Source: an uncultured Peptostreptococcaceae bacterium (GTDB lineage Bacteria; Bacillota; Clostridia; Peptostreptococcales; Peptostreptococcaceae). From it: DNA of 64,000 bases. The stretch covers positions 210,463 through 274,462 of the forward strand of contig CAMTIM010000022.1 of the NCBI GenBank assembly GCA_947072565.1, given 5' to 3'. The position numbers and the translations under genes are program-made. Below, in pieces: positions 48,666 through 56,999 of this stretch; the first letter of the stretch is position 1, and each line of letters starts with the position of its first letter. Below the pieces are notes generated by a model. That model ran no database searches. It had not been told where the DNA came from and worked only from the letters and a program-made list of their open reading frames with translations.

Positions 48666-50477
48666 TTATCCCTTTCTAAAAAAATTATATACACTTTTAC
48701 AAGAATTCTTGTTCATTCCATCTACTTCTAATAGTTCTTCAAAAGTAGCTTTTTTTATATTTTCTATATCCTTAAAGTGATTTAATAAAGCTTTTTTTCT
48801 TTTCTCACCTATTCCTTGTATATCATCTAGAACTGATTTTGTCAAAGATTTATTTCTCAAACTTCTATGATACGTTATAGCATAGTTATGAACTTCTTCT
48901 TGAATACCTGCGACAAACCTATACAAATTACTAGTTTTATCTAGTTCTATTTGCTTTTCCTGGGAAATAAGTCCCTTAGTTCTATGTTTATCGTCCTTAT
49001 ACATTCCCCATAGAGGAATTTCTACATTATGCAACTTTAATACTTTTTTTACTGCACTAACTTGTCCCTTTCCTCCATCTAATAATATTAAATCTGGTAA
49101 GTTTCCATATTTAATCCTTCTATCAACTATCTCTGCCATAGAATCATAATCATTAGGACCTATTACTGTTTCTATTTTATATCTCCTATACTCTTTTTTA
49201 TCTTTTTTGCCATCTGTAAATACAACCATAGATCCAATTGAATCTACTCCTTGTATATTAGAAATATCAAAAGACTCAATTCTTTTAGGCCTTTTTTCTA
49301 AACCTAGTATTTCCTTCAATTCATCTAATGAACCTATACTCTTTTCATATTTTCTTTTGTTTGTATCCGAAAATTTTTCAAGGTATTCTATAGCATTTTT
49401 TCTTACCATTTCAATAAGGCTTCTTTTTTCACCTTTTTGAGGCACTTTTATAATTACCTTTTGACCTTTTTTAGATGACAACCACTCTTCAAGTATAAAG
49501 CTATCCTCTATATCATCTTCTATTATTATTTCTTTTGGTATATACTCTTGTTCCATATAAAATTGTTTAATAAATGTTCCAAGTATTGATGCTTTTTCTA
49601 TTTCCATAGTACCTTCTAATATAAAATGTTCTCTACCTACTATCTTTCCATTTCTAACAAAAAACACCTGAACACAAGCTTCATCATTAGCTCTTGCCAT
49701 AGCTATTATATCTTGATTTAAATCAGAAGTAGTAGTATCTATCTTTTGTTTTTGCATCATATCTTCTAAGCTTTTTATTTTATCTCTATAAATAGCAGCA
49801 TCTTCAAAGTTAAAATCCATAGCACATTTTTTCATTTTTTCTTTTAAAAGTTCTATAAGGTTTTCTTCTTTTCCTGATAAAAATAATATTATTTCTTCTA
49901 CCATTTTGTTATATTCATCTTTATCAACATTACCCATACAAGGTCCAACACATTTTTTTATGTGCAAATTTAAACATGGTCTCATTTTGTTTTTTATTGC
50001 TTTTTGGATATCAATATTGCAAGTTCTAATTGGATAAGTATTTCTTATTATTTCTAATGTATCGTTTACTGATCCAGTGTTAGTGTAGGGTCCAAAGTAT
50101 TTTGCCTTATCTTTTATAACTCTTCTTACCTTTAACACTCTTGGATAATCTTCATTTATCGTTACTTTTATATATGGATATGTTTTATCATCTCTAAGTA
50201 AAATATTGTATTTTGGTCTGTATTGTTTTATTAAATTACATTCAAGTATCAAAGCTTCAAGTTCAGAATCTGTAATTATATATTCAAATTTTTTAATATT
50301 TTTAACCATAGATACTACCTTGGAAGAATGATTTTTTGATGATTGAAAGTATTGTCTTACTCTATTTTTTAAAGATATTGCTTTTCCTACATATATTATA
50401 TTGTCACTCTTATCTTTCATTAAATATACACCAGGCTTTGCTGGCAGGTTTTTTAAATGTTGTTGTATATCAAACAA
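48666..50477 (-). CDS. uvrC: Excinuclease ABC subunit C
   Basis: 603 residues. The N-terminal GIY-YIG nuclease domain (PGVYLMKDKSDNIIYVGKA, about 14-32), a UVR motif (residues about 205-240, MDFNFEDAAIYRDKI), the RNase H-like C-terminal nuclease (SFDISNIQG, LILLDGGKGQVSA) and tandem helix-hairpin-helix motifs (DIQGIGEKRKKALLNHF) are in order. UvrC makes the two incisions around bulky lesions after UvrA and UvrB recognition. Unlike uvrBA it has no visible LexA box. Confidence 0.96.
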   Translation of the reverse strand: MFDIQQHLKNLPAKPGVYLMKDKSDNIIYVGKAISLKNRVRQYFQSSKNHSSKVVSMVKNIKKFEYIITDSELEALILECNLIKQYRPKYNILLRDDKTYPYIKVTINEDYPRVLKVRRVIKDKAKYFGPYTNTGSVNDTLEIIRNTYPIRTCNIDIQKAIKNKMRPCLNLHIKKCVGPCMGNVDKDEYNKMVEEIILFLSGKEENLIELLKEKMKKCAMDFNFEDAAIYRDKIKSLEDMMQKQKIDTTTSDLNQDIIAMARANDEACVQVFFVRNGKIVGREHFILEGTMEIEKASILGTFIKQFYMEQEYIPKEIIIEDDIEDSFILEEWLSSKKGQKVIIKVPQKGEKRSLIEMVRKNAIEYLEKFSDTNKRKYEKSIGSLDELKEILGLEKRPKRIESFDISNIQGVDSIGSMVVFTDGKKDKKEYRRYKIETVIGPNDYDSMAEIVDRRIKYGNLPDLILLDGGKGQVSAVKKVLKLHNVEIPLWGMYKDDKHRTKGLISQEKQIELDKTSNLYRFVAGIQEEVHNYAITYHRSLRNKSLTKSVLDDIQGIGEKRKKALLNHFKDIENIKKATFEELLEVDGMNKNSCKSVYNFFRKG

Positions 50478-50530
50478 TTTATTGCCTCCATTTTATGAAT
50501 TATATTTTAATTATACCCAAAAATAAAAAA

Positions 50531-50573
50531 AACGTATAACTAATGTAGAATTATCTACTATTAGTTATACGTT
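50531..50573 (-). terminator. Terminator of oppA
   Basis: A perfect 14-bp inverted repeat (AACGTATAACTAAT / ATTAGTTATACGTT) with a 15-base loop that can pair further runs into a long T tract on the minus strand, 15 bases after the oppA stop codon. Confidence 0.9.
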
Positions 50574-50587
50574 TTTACTATCTTTTA

Positions 50588-52222
50588 TTATTTACCAGCA
50601 CTTTTTCCACCATTTACTTGTAACATAAATGTAGATGCTGATTCTCTAGTCTTAAATTCTTTACTATCTTTATATTTATCAACATAGTCAGCAGTTAATG
50701 CGGCTCTATCTATTTGACCATCTTCATATAAACTAACTTCTGCTCCTGTTTCTTTAACTACTTTATTATTTATTTTATTTAACTTAACGTTAGCTGCATC
50801 CCAGTAATCAGGGTTTTTCTCCATTGAGAATTGATCTTCCATTTTCCAAGTTTTTAGTGTAAATGGTCCATTATAAACTTGGTAGTCTACACCTGTTCCA
50901 TATTTTTCACCACAAGACTCAACGAATTTCTGATTTTGTGGGAAAAATACTTGGAATGACATCAGCTCTGCAAAGTATGAAACTGGTCTAGTTAATTTAA
51001 CTTCTAAAGTTTTATCATCAATTGCTTTTACTCCAACTCCATCTACACCTTTGTCTGGTGCTTCAGTTGCACCGACTATATCGGCCATTATGTATCCATA
51101 CTCAGATGCTGTTTCAGGAGTTAAGGTTCTCTTCCAAGAATATTCAAAGTCCTTAGCTGTTACAGGGTCTCCATTTGACCATTTAGAGTTATCTCTTAAT
51201 TTGAAAGTCCAAGTTAATCCATCTTCTGAAGCTTTCCATGATTCTGCTACACCTGGTTTTACTTTACCTTTTTCATCTATTCTTGTTAAACCTTCCATTG
51301 TAGTATTCATAGTTTGGAAAGATGATTGATCTGTTGATTTACTAACATCAAGAGATGGTATATCTGATGATGTTGCTAAATTAAGAACTTTATCTTTGTT
51401 ATCTACATCAGCATATGTGTATGTGAAGTCAGCTCCCCAAGAGTTGTTTACTATTCCAGATACATATGGTTTTTCTAAATAAGAAGCACCTTTTTGGAAT
51501 AATGGAGCTATAAATCCATCAGATAGCATCATTTTTTCAGCCTCTGCATATTTAGCATAAGCCTCAGTTGTTGGTAATTTAGAAGCTTCGTCAACTAATT
51601 TATCAAACTCTGCACTCTTATATCCTGTTTGTTTAGAGAATTGATTTCCTGTTTTCATAGTTGATAAGAATGTTAATGGATCTGGATAATCAGCTCCCCA
51701 TCCTGAGAATGCTAAATCAAAATCTCCATTAGTTTCTCTCTCTAATTTTTGCTCAAAAGGTAAATTAGTAACTTTTACTGTTAAGCCTTCTAAATCAGCT
51801 AATTCACTTTGTACAAACTCCCCTGTTCTCTTTCCTGAGTCATGGTCAAATGTTAGTAATTCAAGCTCTACAGTATCAAATCCAACTTCTTCTTTTGCTT
51901 TATCCCAAGCTTTTTTTGCAGCTTCTTCATCAAACTTAAATCCCATATCCTTAGTAAGATCTCCATAATCCTTACCATTGTCTTTTGCTAATTTTTCAGG
52001 TGTATATCTATTCATAGGCTGTGATCCATTATTTAATATAACATCACATAAAGCTTGCTTATCTATAGCCATAGCCAAAGCATTTCTTGCATTTTTATTA
52101 GCAAGAACCTCTTCTGGAGTAGCTGCACCTCCACTTCCACCTGAACTACTACATCCAGATAGCAAACTTGTGCTTAATAAAGCTACTGTTGCCATTACTG
52201 TTAATTTTCTTTTTAAAAACAT
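50588..52222 (-). CDS. oppA: Circularly permuted oligopeptide-binding lipoprotein (OppA family)
   Basis: 544 residues from the ATG at 52222 (GGGAGGG before it; frame open to 52255). A signal peptide ends in lipobox LLSGC (Cys24), then a GGSGG linker. What follows is the usual C-terminal half: LANKNARNALAMAID (40-54), SGWGADYPDPLTFL (173-186) and FQKGASYLEKPYV (242-254). After a junction near 268-278 (YTYADVDNKDK) comes the usual N-terminal half: LNLATSSDIPSLD (280-292), the SBP_bac_5 signature around TWTFKLRDNSKWSNGDPVTAKDF split over 337-359, PDYWD (471-475) and STFMLQVNGG (530-539), then stop. In normal OppA the second block precedes the first. Total length is normal and both halves occur once, with no frameshift, so the gene is permuted, not broken. 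The protein should bind peptides outside the membrane and deliver them to OppBCDF, encoded divergently. Confidence 0.87.
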   Translation of the reverse strand: MFLKRKLTVMATVALLSTSLLSGCSSSGGSGGAATPEEVLANKNARNALAMAIDKQALCDVILNNGSQPMNRYTPEKLAKDNGKDYGDLTKDMGFKFDEEAAKKAWDKAKEEVGFDTVELELLTFDHDSGKRTGEFVQSELADLEGLTVKVTNLPFEQKLERETNGDFDLAFSGWGADYPDPLTFLSTMKTGNQFSKQTGYKSAEFDKLVDEASKLPTTEAYAKYAEAEKMMLSDGFIAPLFQKGASYLEKPYVSGIVNNSWGADFTYTYADVDNKDKVLNLATSSDIPSLDVSKSTDQSSFQTMNTTMEGLTRIDEKGKVKPGVAESWKASEDGLTWTFKLRDNSKWSNGDPVTAKDFEYSWKRTLTPETASEYGYIMADIVGATEAPDKGVDGVGVKAIDDKTLEVKLTRPVSYFAELMSFQVFFPQNQKFVESCGEKYGTGVDYQVYNGPFTLKTWKMEDQFSMEKNPDYWDAANVKLNKINNKVVKETGAEVSLYEDGQIDRAALTADYVDKYKDSKEFKTRESASTFMLQVNGGKSAGK

Positions 52223-52318
52223 AACAATCACCCTCCCATTTTTTGCTGTTAACAAATAAACTTATATATTTAAAATTTATTGTATAGCATTTTTGATTAA
52301 AAATCATCTGTTTTTTTA

Positions 52319-52333
52319 AATTTTCTGATTTTT
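52319..52333. promoter_or_regulatory. Weak CodY-like box in the oppA / DUF3899 intergenic region
   Basis: AATTTTCTGATTTTT matches the CodY consensus at 12 of 15 positions, about 100 bases from both divergent genes. Opp systems are CodY targets in some Firmicutes, but the match is moderate in A+T-rich DNA. Confidence 0.3.
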
Positions 52334-52436
52334 TTTAAGATAAAAAAAATTATATGTTTTTTTAAATTTTTACTTGATATTCCATCACTATGCCACTACA
52401 ATTAGACTAATAAATAATTTTGAAGGCGGTGACAAA

Positions 52437-52799
52437 ATGAAACATTTTTCTCTACTACTTGCATTTAATTTAATTTCAAGCACAATTTATTCTATTTTTA
52501 GTGATTTTAGTAGATTTTCTTTTATAAACTGCGCATTTACTATCGGAATGATTTATTTTTTATTTGGTGCAATGTGTTTTATATGGGAAAAAGGATTTTT
52601 TAATATAACTATATACGCATTTAATAAGTTAGGTCAACAGCTTCAAAGGAGAAAAGGAACATTATGTGATGATAATGATATTACAATAGATGATTATACT
52701 CATAGGGAAAATAACTTCTTCCTTACTAATAATTTATTATTATGTGGTTTAATAATTTCTTTAGTTTCTCTTGTCATAAGTTTTATTTCAATATCATAA
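52437..52799 (+). CDS. DUF3899-family small membrane protein
   Basis: 120 residues from the ATG at 52437, seven bases after GGCGGTGA; the frame is open to 52374. Two N-terminal membrane helices (about 5-25 and 30-52), a basic loop (NKLGQQLQRRKG), an acidic segment (DDNDITIDDY) and a C-terminal helix (LLLCGLIISLVSLVISFISI) fit the DUF3899 layout. Function is unknown. It lies between the divergent oppA and oppB genes but 160 bp before oppB, so membership of the opp operon is uncertain. Confidence 0.72.
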   Translation: MKHFSLLLAFNLISSTIYSIFSDFSRFSFINCAFTIGMIYFLFGAMCFIWEKGFFNITIYAFNKLGQQLQRRKGTLCDDNDITIDDYTHRENNFFLTNNLLLCGLIISLVSLVISFISIS

Positions 52800-52815
52800 T
52801 TATATAAAACTATTA

Positions 52816-52847
52816 TTTTATCTACTAACGATTTTATCTACTAACGA
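52816..52847 (+). repeat. Perfect tandem repeat 2 x 16 bp upstream of oppB, with an inverted half-copy
   Basis: TTTTATCTACTAACGA occurs twice head to tail (52816-52831, 52832-52847). An inverted copy of its core, AGTAGATA, lies at 52903-52910. They are 110-145 and about 50 bases before the oppB start, as expected for a multi-site regulator, though slippage could also create the tandem. Confidence 0.6.
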
Positions 52848-52958
52848 AACCTAATTATAACTTTTTAAAATACTATTTGTTTAATAGTTTTAATTATTCA
52901 AAAGTAGATAGTTTATAGTTTTTAAGTATTATCAATTAAAAAAAGGGGGGGATTAGCG

Positions 52959-53900
52959 GTGTTTCGCTATATAATGAAACGTATTTTGTACATGTTTATC
53001 ACGTTATTTGTTGTTATTTCGGTTACTTTTTTCTTAGTAAGGCTTCTTCCAGGTACTCCATTTAATGAGCAAAAATTAAATGCACAACAAATAGCTCAAT
53101 TAGAAAGTCAGTATGGTTTAGATGAACCAGTTCCAGTTCAGTATTTTAGATATTTAACTGGTGTGTTCCAAGGTAAATTAGGTACTTCATTTAAGCAAGC
53201 TAATCAAAAAGTTGAGGATATTATAAGTATTCGTATAGGTCCTTCTGCTATGCTTGGTGCTCAATCTTTAATCTTCGGTACTATTGTTGGTCTAGTACTT
53301 GGAATTATTGCAGCACTTAAACGAAACACGATTTGGGATTATACTTGTACTATTATATCTGTAGTAGGGGTTTCAGTTCCTTCATTTGTATTTGCTGCCT
53401 CACTCCAATTATATATAGGTACTAAATCTAATCTTTTACCTATAACTTGGGGGGTTCCGCTAGGATCTGATTTTAGATATGTATGGACGATACTTCCATC
53501 TCTAGCATTATCATTCTTTACAATATCAAGTGTTGCTCGTTTTACTAGAACTGAGCTTGTTGAAGTTTTAAATTCTGATTATATAATTACTGCAAAAGCA
53601 AAAGGCTTAAGTAAAGGTACAGTTATAATGAAACATGCACTTAGAAATGCTTTAATACCCGTTATAACAGTTTTAGGGCCATTAGCGGCAGGTTTACTTA
53701 CAGGTTCTTTAGTTGTTGAAAAAGTTTTTGCTGTTCCAGGCATAGGTGATTTACTAGTAAATGCAATAACTACAAATGACTTATTTATAATATCAGGAGT
53801 TGCTATAGTATATAGTGCTTTCTATATAGCAGTCATATTGATAGTTGATATTCTTTACGGTGTAATAGATCCTAGAATACGTTTAGCGGGAGGTAAGTAA
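52959..53900 (+). CDS. oppB: Oligopeptide ABC transporter permease OppB
   Basis: 313 residues from a GTG at 52959 with GGGGGG eight bases before it. Six membrane segments; the first is in the typical N-terminal sequence RYIMKRILYMFITLFVVISV. The permease EAA loop that docks on the ATPases (KAKGLSKGTVIMKHALRNALIP, about residues 210-231) is present. It forms the membrane channel with OppC and imports peptides delivered by OppA. Confidence 0.94.
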   Translation: MFRYIMKRILYMFITLFVVISVTFFLVRLLPGTPFNEQKLNAQQIAQLESQYGLDEPVPVQYFRYLTGVFQGKLGTSFKQANQKVEDIISIRIGPSAMLGAQSLIFGTIVGLVLGIIAALKRNTIWDYTCTIISVVGVSVPSFVFAASLQLYIGTKSNLLPITWGVPLGSDFRYVWTILPSLALSFFTISSVARFTRTELVEVLNSDYIITAKAKGLSKGTVIMKHALRNALIPVITVLGPLAAGLLTGSLVVEKVFAVPGIGDLLVNAITTNDLFIISGVAIVYSAFYIAVILIVDILYGVIDPRIRLAGGK

Positions 53901-53901
53901 A

Positions 53902-54933
53902 ATGGTTGATAAAGTAATTATTGATGATCAAGAAGTTCAGTTAACAGCAGACTTATTCGAGCCTATTCCTGCACAAACTGGAGATAACGAGGCTATTACT
54001 AGACCAAGTATGACATTTTGGCAAGATGCTAGAAAAAGATTGTTTAAAAACCCAGGGGCAGTTGTTGGATTAGTAATACTAGTTTCAATAATTTTAATGG
54101 CAATATTTGCTCCTATGTTTTCTAAATTTGATTATAAATCTCAAAATATAAGACACGTTAAAGTTCCACCAAAGATGCCTATTGTATCAACTTTAGGTAT
54201 TATGAATGGTAAAGATTCAAAAGGTGTAGATGTATATGCAGAAAAAAATATAGATGAGACTTACTTATTTGGTACTGATTCTCTAGGACGTGATATATGG
54301 ACACGTGTTTGGACTGGTGCTAGGGTTTCTTTATTTATAGCAGTATTAGCAGCTATATTTGACTTAATTATTGGTGTTAGTTATGGTGGTATTTCAGCTT
54401 ACTACGGCGGAAGAGTTGACATTATTATGCAACGTATCATGGAAGTTATCACAGGTATACCTTCATTAGTTGTAGTAACATTATTTATAATGGTATTTAA
54501 CCCCGGTATAGTATCCATAGCATTAGCCATGGCTGTATCTGGTTGGACAGGAATGGCAAGAGTTGTTCGTTCTCATGTACTAAGACTTAAAAATCAAGAA
54601 TTTATATTAGCTTCTAAAACTTTAGGTTCTTCAGATATAAGACTTATCCTTAAACATCTTTTCCCTAATGTTATTGGTCCAATAGTTGTAATGATAATGT
54701 TCACATTACCTAGTGCAATTTTTTATGAAGCATTTTTAAGCTTCATAGGTTTAGGTCTTCAACCACCTGATGCATCACTTGGTGTCCTTATAAATGAAGG
54801 TTTCCAAGCATTGCAAAATTACCCATACATGATGTTTATACCATCTACTGTAGTTTGTTTACTAATCTTTAGTCTTAACTTACTTGCAGATGGTTTAAGA
54901 GATGCGGTTGACCCTAAAATGCGTAATCAATAA
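53902..54933 (+). CDS. oppC: Oligopeptide ABC transporter permease OppC
   Basis: 343 residues, one base after oppB. A 45-residue cytoplasmic N-terminus precedes six membrane segments; HLFGTDSLGRDIWTR-like sequence (LFGTDSLGRDIWTR, about 123-136) and the EAA loop (SKTLGSSDIRLILKHLFPNV) are the OppC/DppC markers. It pairs with OppB in the membrane. Compared with shorter DppC it has an extended periplasm-side loop (about 75-120). Confidence 0.94.
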   Translation: MVDKVIIDDQEVQLTADLFEPIPAQTGDNEAITRPSMTFWQDARKRLFKNPGAVVGLVILVSIILMAIFAPMFSKFDYKSQNIRHVKVPPKMPIVSTLGIMNGKDSKGVDVYAEKNIDETYLFGTDSLGRDIWTRVWTGARVSLFIAVLAAIFDLIIGVSYGGISAYYGGRVDIIMQRIMEVITGIPSLVVVTLFIMVFNPGIVSIALAMAVSGWTGMARVVRSHVLRLKNQEFILASKTLGSSDIRLILKHLFPNVIGPIVVMIMFTLPSAIFYEAFLSFIGLGLQPPDASLGVLINEGFQALQNYPYMMFIPSTVVCLLIFSLNLLADGLRDAVDPKMRNQ

Positions 54934-54954
54934 TTAGTGAGGGAGATGAATTAA

Positions 54955-55980
54955 GTGGAAAAGTTACTACAAGTAAAAAATTTATGTGTTAACTTCGGTA
55001 CTTACGGCGGTGAAGTTCAAGCTGTTAGAGGGGTTACATTTGACTTACATAAGGGTGAAACATTAGCTATAGTTGGAGAGTCAGGTTCTGGAAAATCTGT
55101 TGCTTGTAAAACTATCATGAGAATATTATCTTCAAATGCAAGTATAAAAAGTGGTGAAATATTATTTAATAATAAAGATTTAACTAAGCTTAGCGAATCT
55201 GAGATGGAAAAAATAAGAGGAAAAGATATAGCTATGATATTCCAAGATCCTATGACTTCTCTTAATCCTACTATGACTATTGGTAAACAAATCATGGAAG
55301 GAATTATAAAACATCAAAAAACTAGTAGACAAGAAGCAAAAGTAAAGGCTCTGGAACTTATAGACTTAGTTGGAATATCTGATCCAGAAAAAAGATTTAA
55401 GCAATACCCTCACCAATTTTCTGGTGGTATGAGACAGCGTATTGTTATAGCTATATCTTTAGCATGTAACCCTAAGGTGCTTATTGCAGATGAACCTACA
55501 ACTGCTCTTGATGTTACTATACAAGCTCAAATATTAGAACTTATCAAAGATTTACAAGCTAAAACTGGTGTTGCTGTTATATTTATAACTCATGACCTTG
55601 GTGTTGTTGCAAATATGGCAGATAGAGTTGCTGTTATGTATGCAGGTAAAATTATAGAGTACGGTACTTCTGATGATATATTCTATAATCCTCAACATCC
55701 ATATACTTGGGGACTTTTAGGCTCAATGCCTACCCTAGATATAGGAGATAATGATTTATATAATATACCTGGTACTCCTCCAGACCTAATGCATCCACCT
55801 AAAGGTGATGCCTTTGCACTTCGCAGTGCTTATGCATTAAAACTAGACCATATAGCACAGCCACCTATGTTTAAAATTAGTGATACTCACCATGCAGCTA
55901 CATGGCTTTTACATCCTTTAGCTAAAAAAACTGAAAGACCTATAAATGTAGGAGGAAAGAAGGTGAATATAGATGAATAA
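54955..55980 (+). CDS. oppD: Oligopeptide ABC transporter ATP-binding protein OppD
   Basis: 341 residues from a GTG at 54955 (GAGGGAG before it). Walker A is GESGSGKSV (about 39-47), the ABC signature FSGGMRQR (about 157-164), Walker B VLIADEPT, and the switch His in ITHDLG. The C-terminal oligopeptide extension (IPGTPPDLMHPPKGD, and the closing segment ATWLLHP) is present. It hydrolyses ATP with OppF under OppBC. Its end overlaps oppF by 8 bp. Confidence 0.95.
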   Translation: MEKLLQVKNLCVNFGTYGGEVQAVRGVTFDLHKGETLAIVGESGSGKSVACKTIMRILSSNASIKSGEILFNNKDLTKLSESEMEKIRGKDIAMIFQDPMTSLNPTMTIGKQIMEGIIKHQKTSRQEAKVKALELIDLVGISDPEKRFKQYPHQFSGGMRQRIVIAISLACNPKVLIADEPTTALDVTIQAQILELIKDLQAKTGVAVIFITHDLGVVANMADRVAVMYAGKIIEYGTSDDIFYNPQHPYTWGLLGSMPTLDIGDNDLYNIPGTPPDLMHPPKGDAFALRSAYALKLDHIAQPPMFKISDTHHAATWLLHPLAKKTERPINVGGKKVNIDE

Positions 55981-56926
55981 AAAGGTACTATTAGAAGTAA
56001 AAAATATCAAACAGCATTTTAAAATAGATAGAAAAACCACTGTAAAAGCTGTTGATGACGTCTCTTTTCATATATTTGAAGGTGAAACTTTTGGATTAGT
56101 TGGTGAGTCTGGTTCTGGTAAATCTACTACTGGTAGAACTATAATTCGTCTTTATGACCCGACTGATGGTGAAGTTATCTTTGATGGTAAAAATATTTCT
56201 GCTAAAAAACTTAGCAGAGCTGAAAGACATCATGTTAACAAAAATATGCAGATGATTTTCCAAGATCCTATGGCTTGTTTAAATCCTCGTATGACTGTTA
56301 CCGATATTATAGCTGAAGGTTTAGATATACATGGACTATGTAAAAACAAAGAAGAAAGAACTAAAAGGGTTTATGAATTACTTAGAACCGTTGGACTTGA
56401 TGAACAACATGCTAGTAGATACCCTCATGAATTCTCTGGTGGTCAAAGACAACGTATAGGTATTGCTCGTGCATTAGCTATAGAACCAAAATTTATAATT
56501 GCTGATGAGCCTATATCTGCACTTGACGTTTCTATACAAGCGCAAGTTGTCAACCTTCTTAGAAAACTACAAAAGGAAAATGGTCTTACTTATTTATTTA
56601 TAGCCCATGACCTTTCAATGGTTAAGTATATAAGTGATAGAATAGGTGTTATGCACCAAGGTAAACTAGTTGAATTAACTACTGCTGATGAGTTATACGA
56701 ACATCCATTACATCCTTATACTAAATCATTATTATCTGCTATACCTCTTCCTGATCCAGATTATGAAAAAGGTAGAACTCGTATAAAATATAATCCTAAG
56801 ATGCATGACTATTCAACTGAAAGCCCTGAATGGACTGAGATAAGACCAGGACATTTTATATATGCTTCTAAGACTGAATTAGTTGAATATGAAAAAGAAC
56901 TTACTTTAAATGAAACTAATTTATAG
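55973..56926 (+). CDS. oppF: Oligopeptide ABC transporter ATP-binding protein OppF
   Basis: 317 residues. Walker A is GESGSGKSTTGR (about 43-54), signature FSGGQRQR (about 155), Walker B FIIADEPIS and switch His in IAHDLS. The C-terminal segment includes the usual HPLHPYTKSLLSAIPLPDP. Start overlaps oppD by 8 bp with AAGGTG before it. It completes the oppBCDF operon, which ends in a strong terminator. Confidence 0.95.
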   Translation: MNKKVLLEVKNIKQHFKIDRKTTVKAVDDVSFHIFEGETFGLVGESGSGKSTTGRTIIRLYDPTDGEVIFDGKNISAKKLSRAERHHVNKNMQMIFQDPMACLNPRMTVTDIIAEGLDIHGLCKNKEERTKRVYELLRTVGLDEQHASRYPHEFSGGQRQRIGIARALAIEPKFIIADEPISALDVSIQAQVVNLLRKLQKENGLTYLFIAHDLSMVKYISDRIGVMHQGKLVELTTADELYEHPLHPYTKSLLSAIPLPDPDYEKGRTRIKYNPKMHDYSTESPEWTEIRPGHFIYASKTELVEYEKELTLNETNL

Positions 56927-56955
56927 ACCTAATCATGGTTAGTCTATTAATAAAT

Positions 56956-56989
56956 AAAAAATAGGTAGATTTAAATCTACCTATTTTTT
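56956..56989. terminator. Bidirectional terminator between oppF and the YfcC-type gene
   Basis: A perfect palindrome with 17-bp arms (AAAAAATAGGTAGATTT and its complement) supplies T6 runs on both strands between convergent genes. Confidence 0.92.
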
Positions 56990-56999
56990 ATTTATATAA

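Noticed and set aside
50588..52222. oppA as a pseudogene or as a simple fusion of two partial genes
   Set aside because: There is one intact frame with signal peptide, lipobox, normal length, a ribosome site and a terminator, and each half is complete and present only once.
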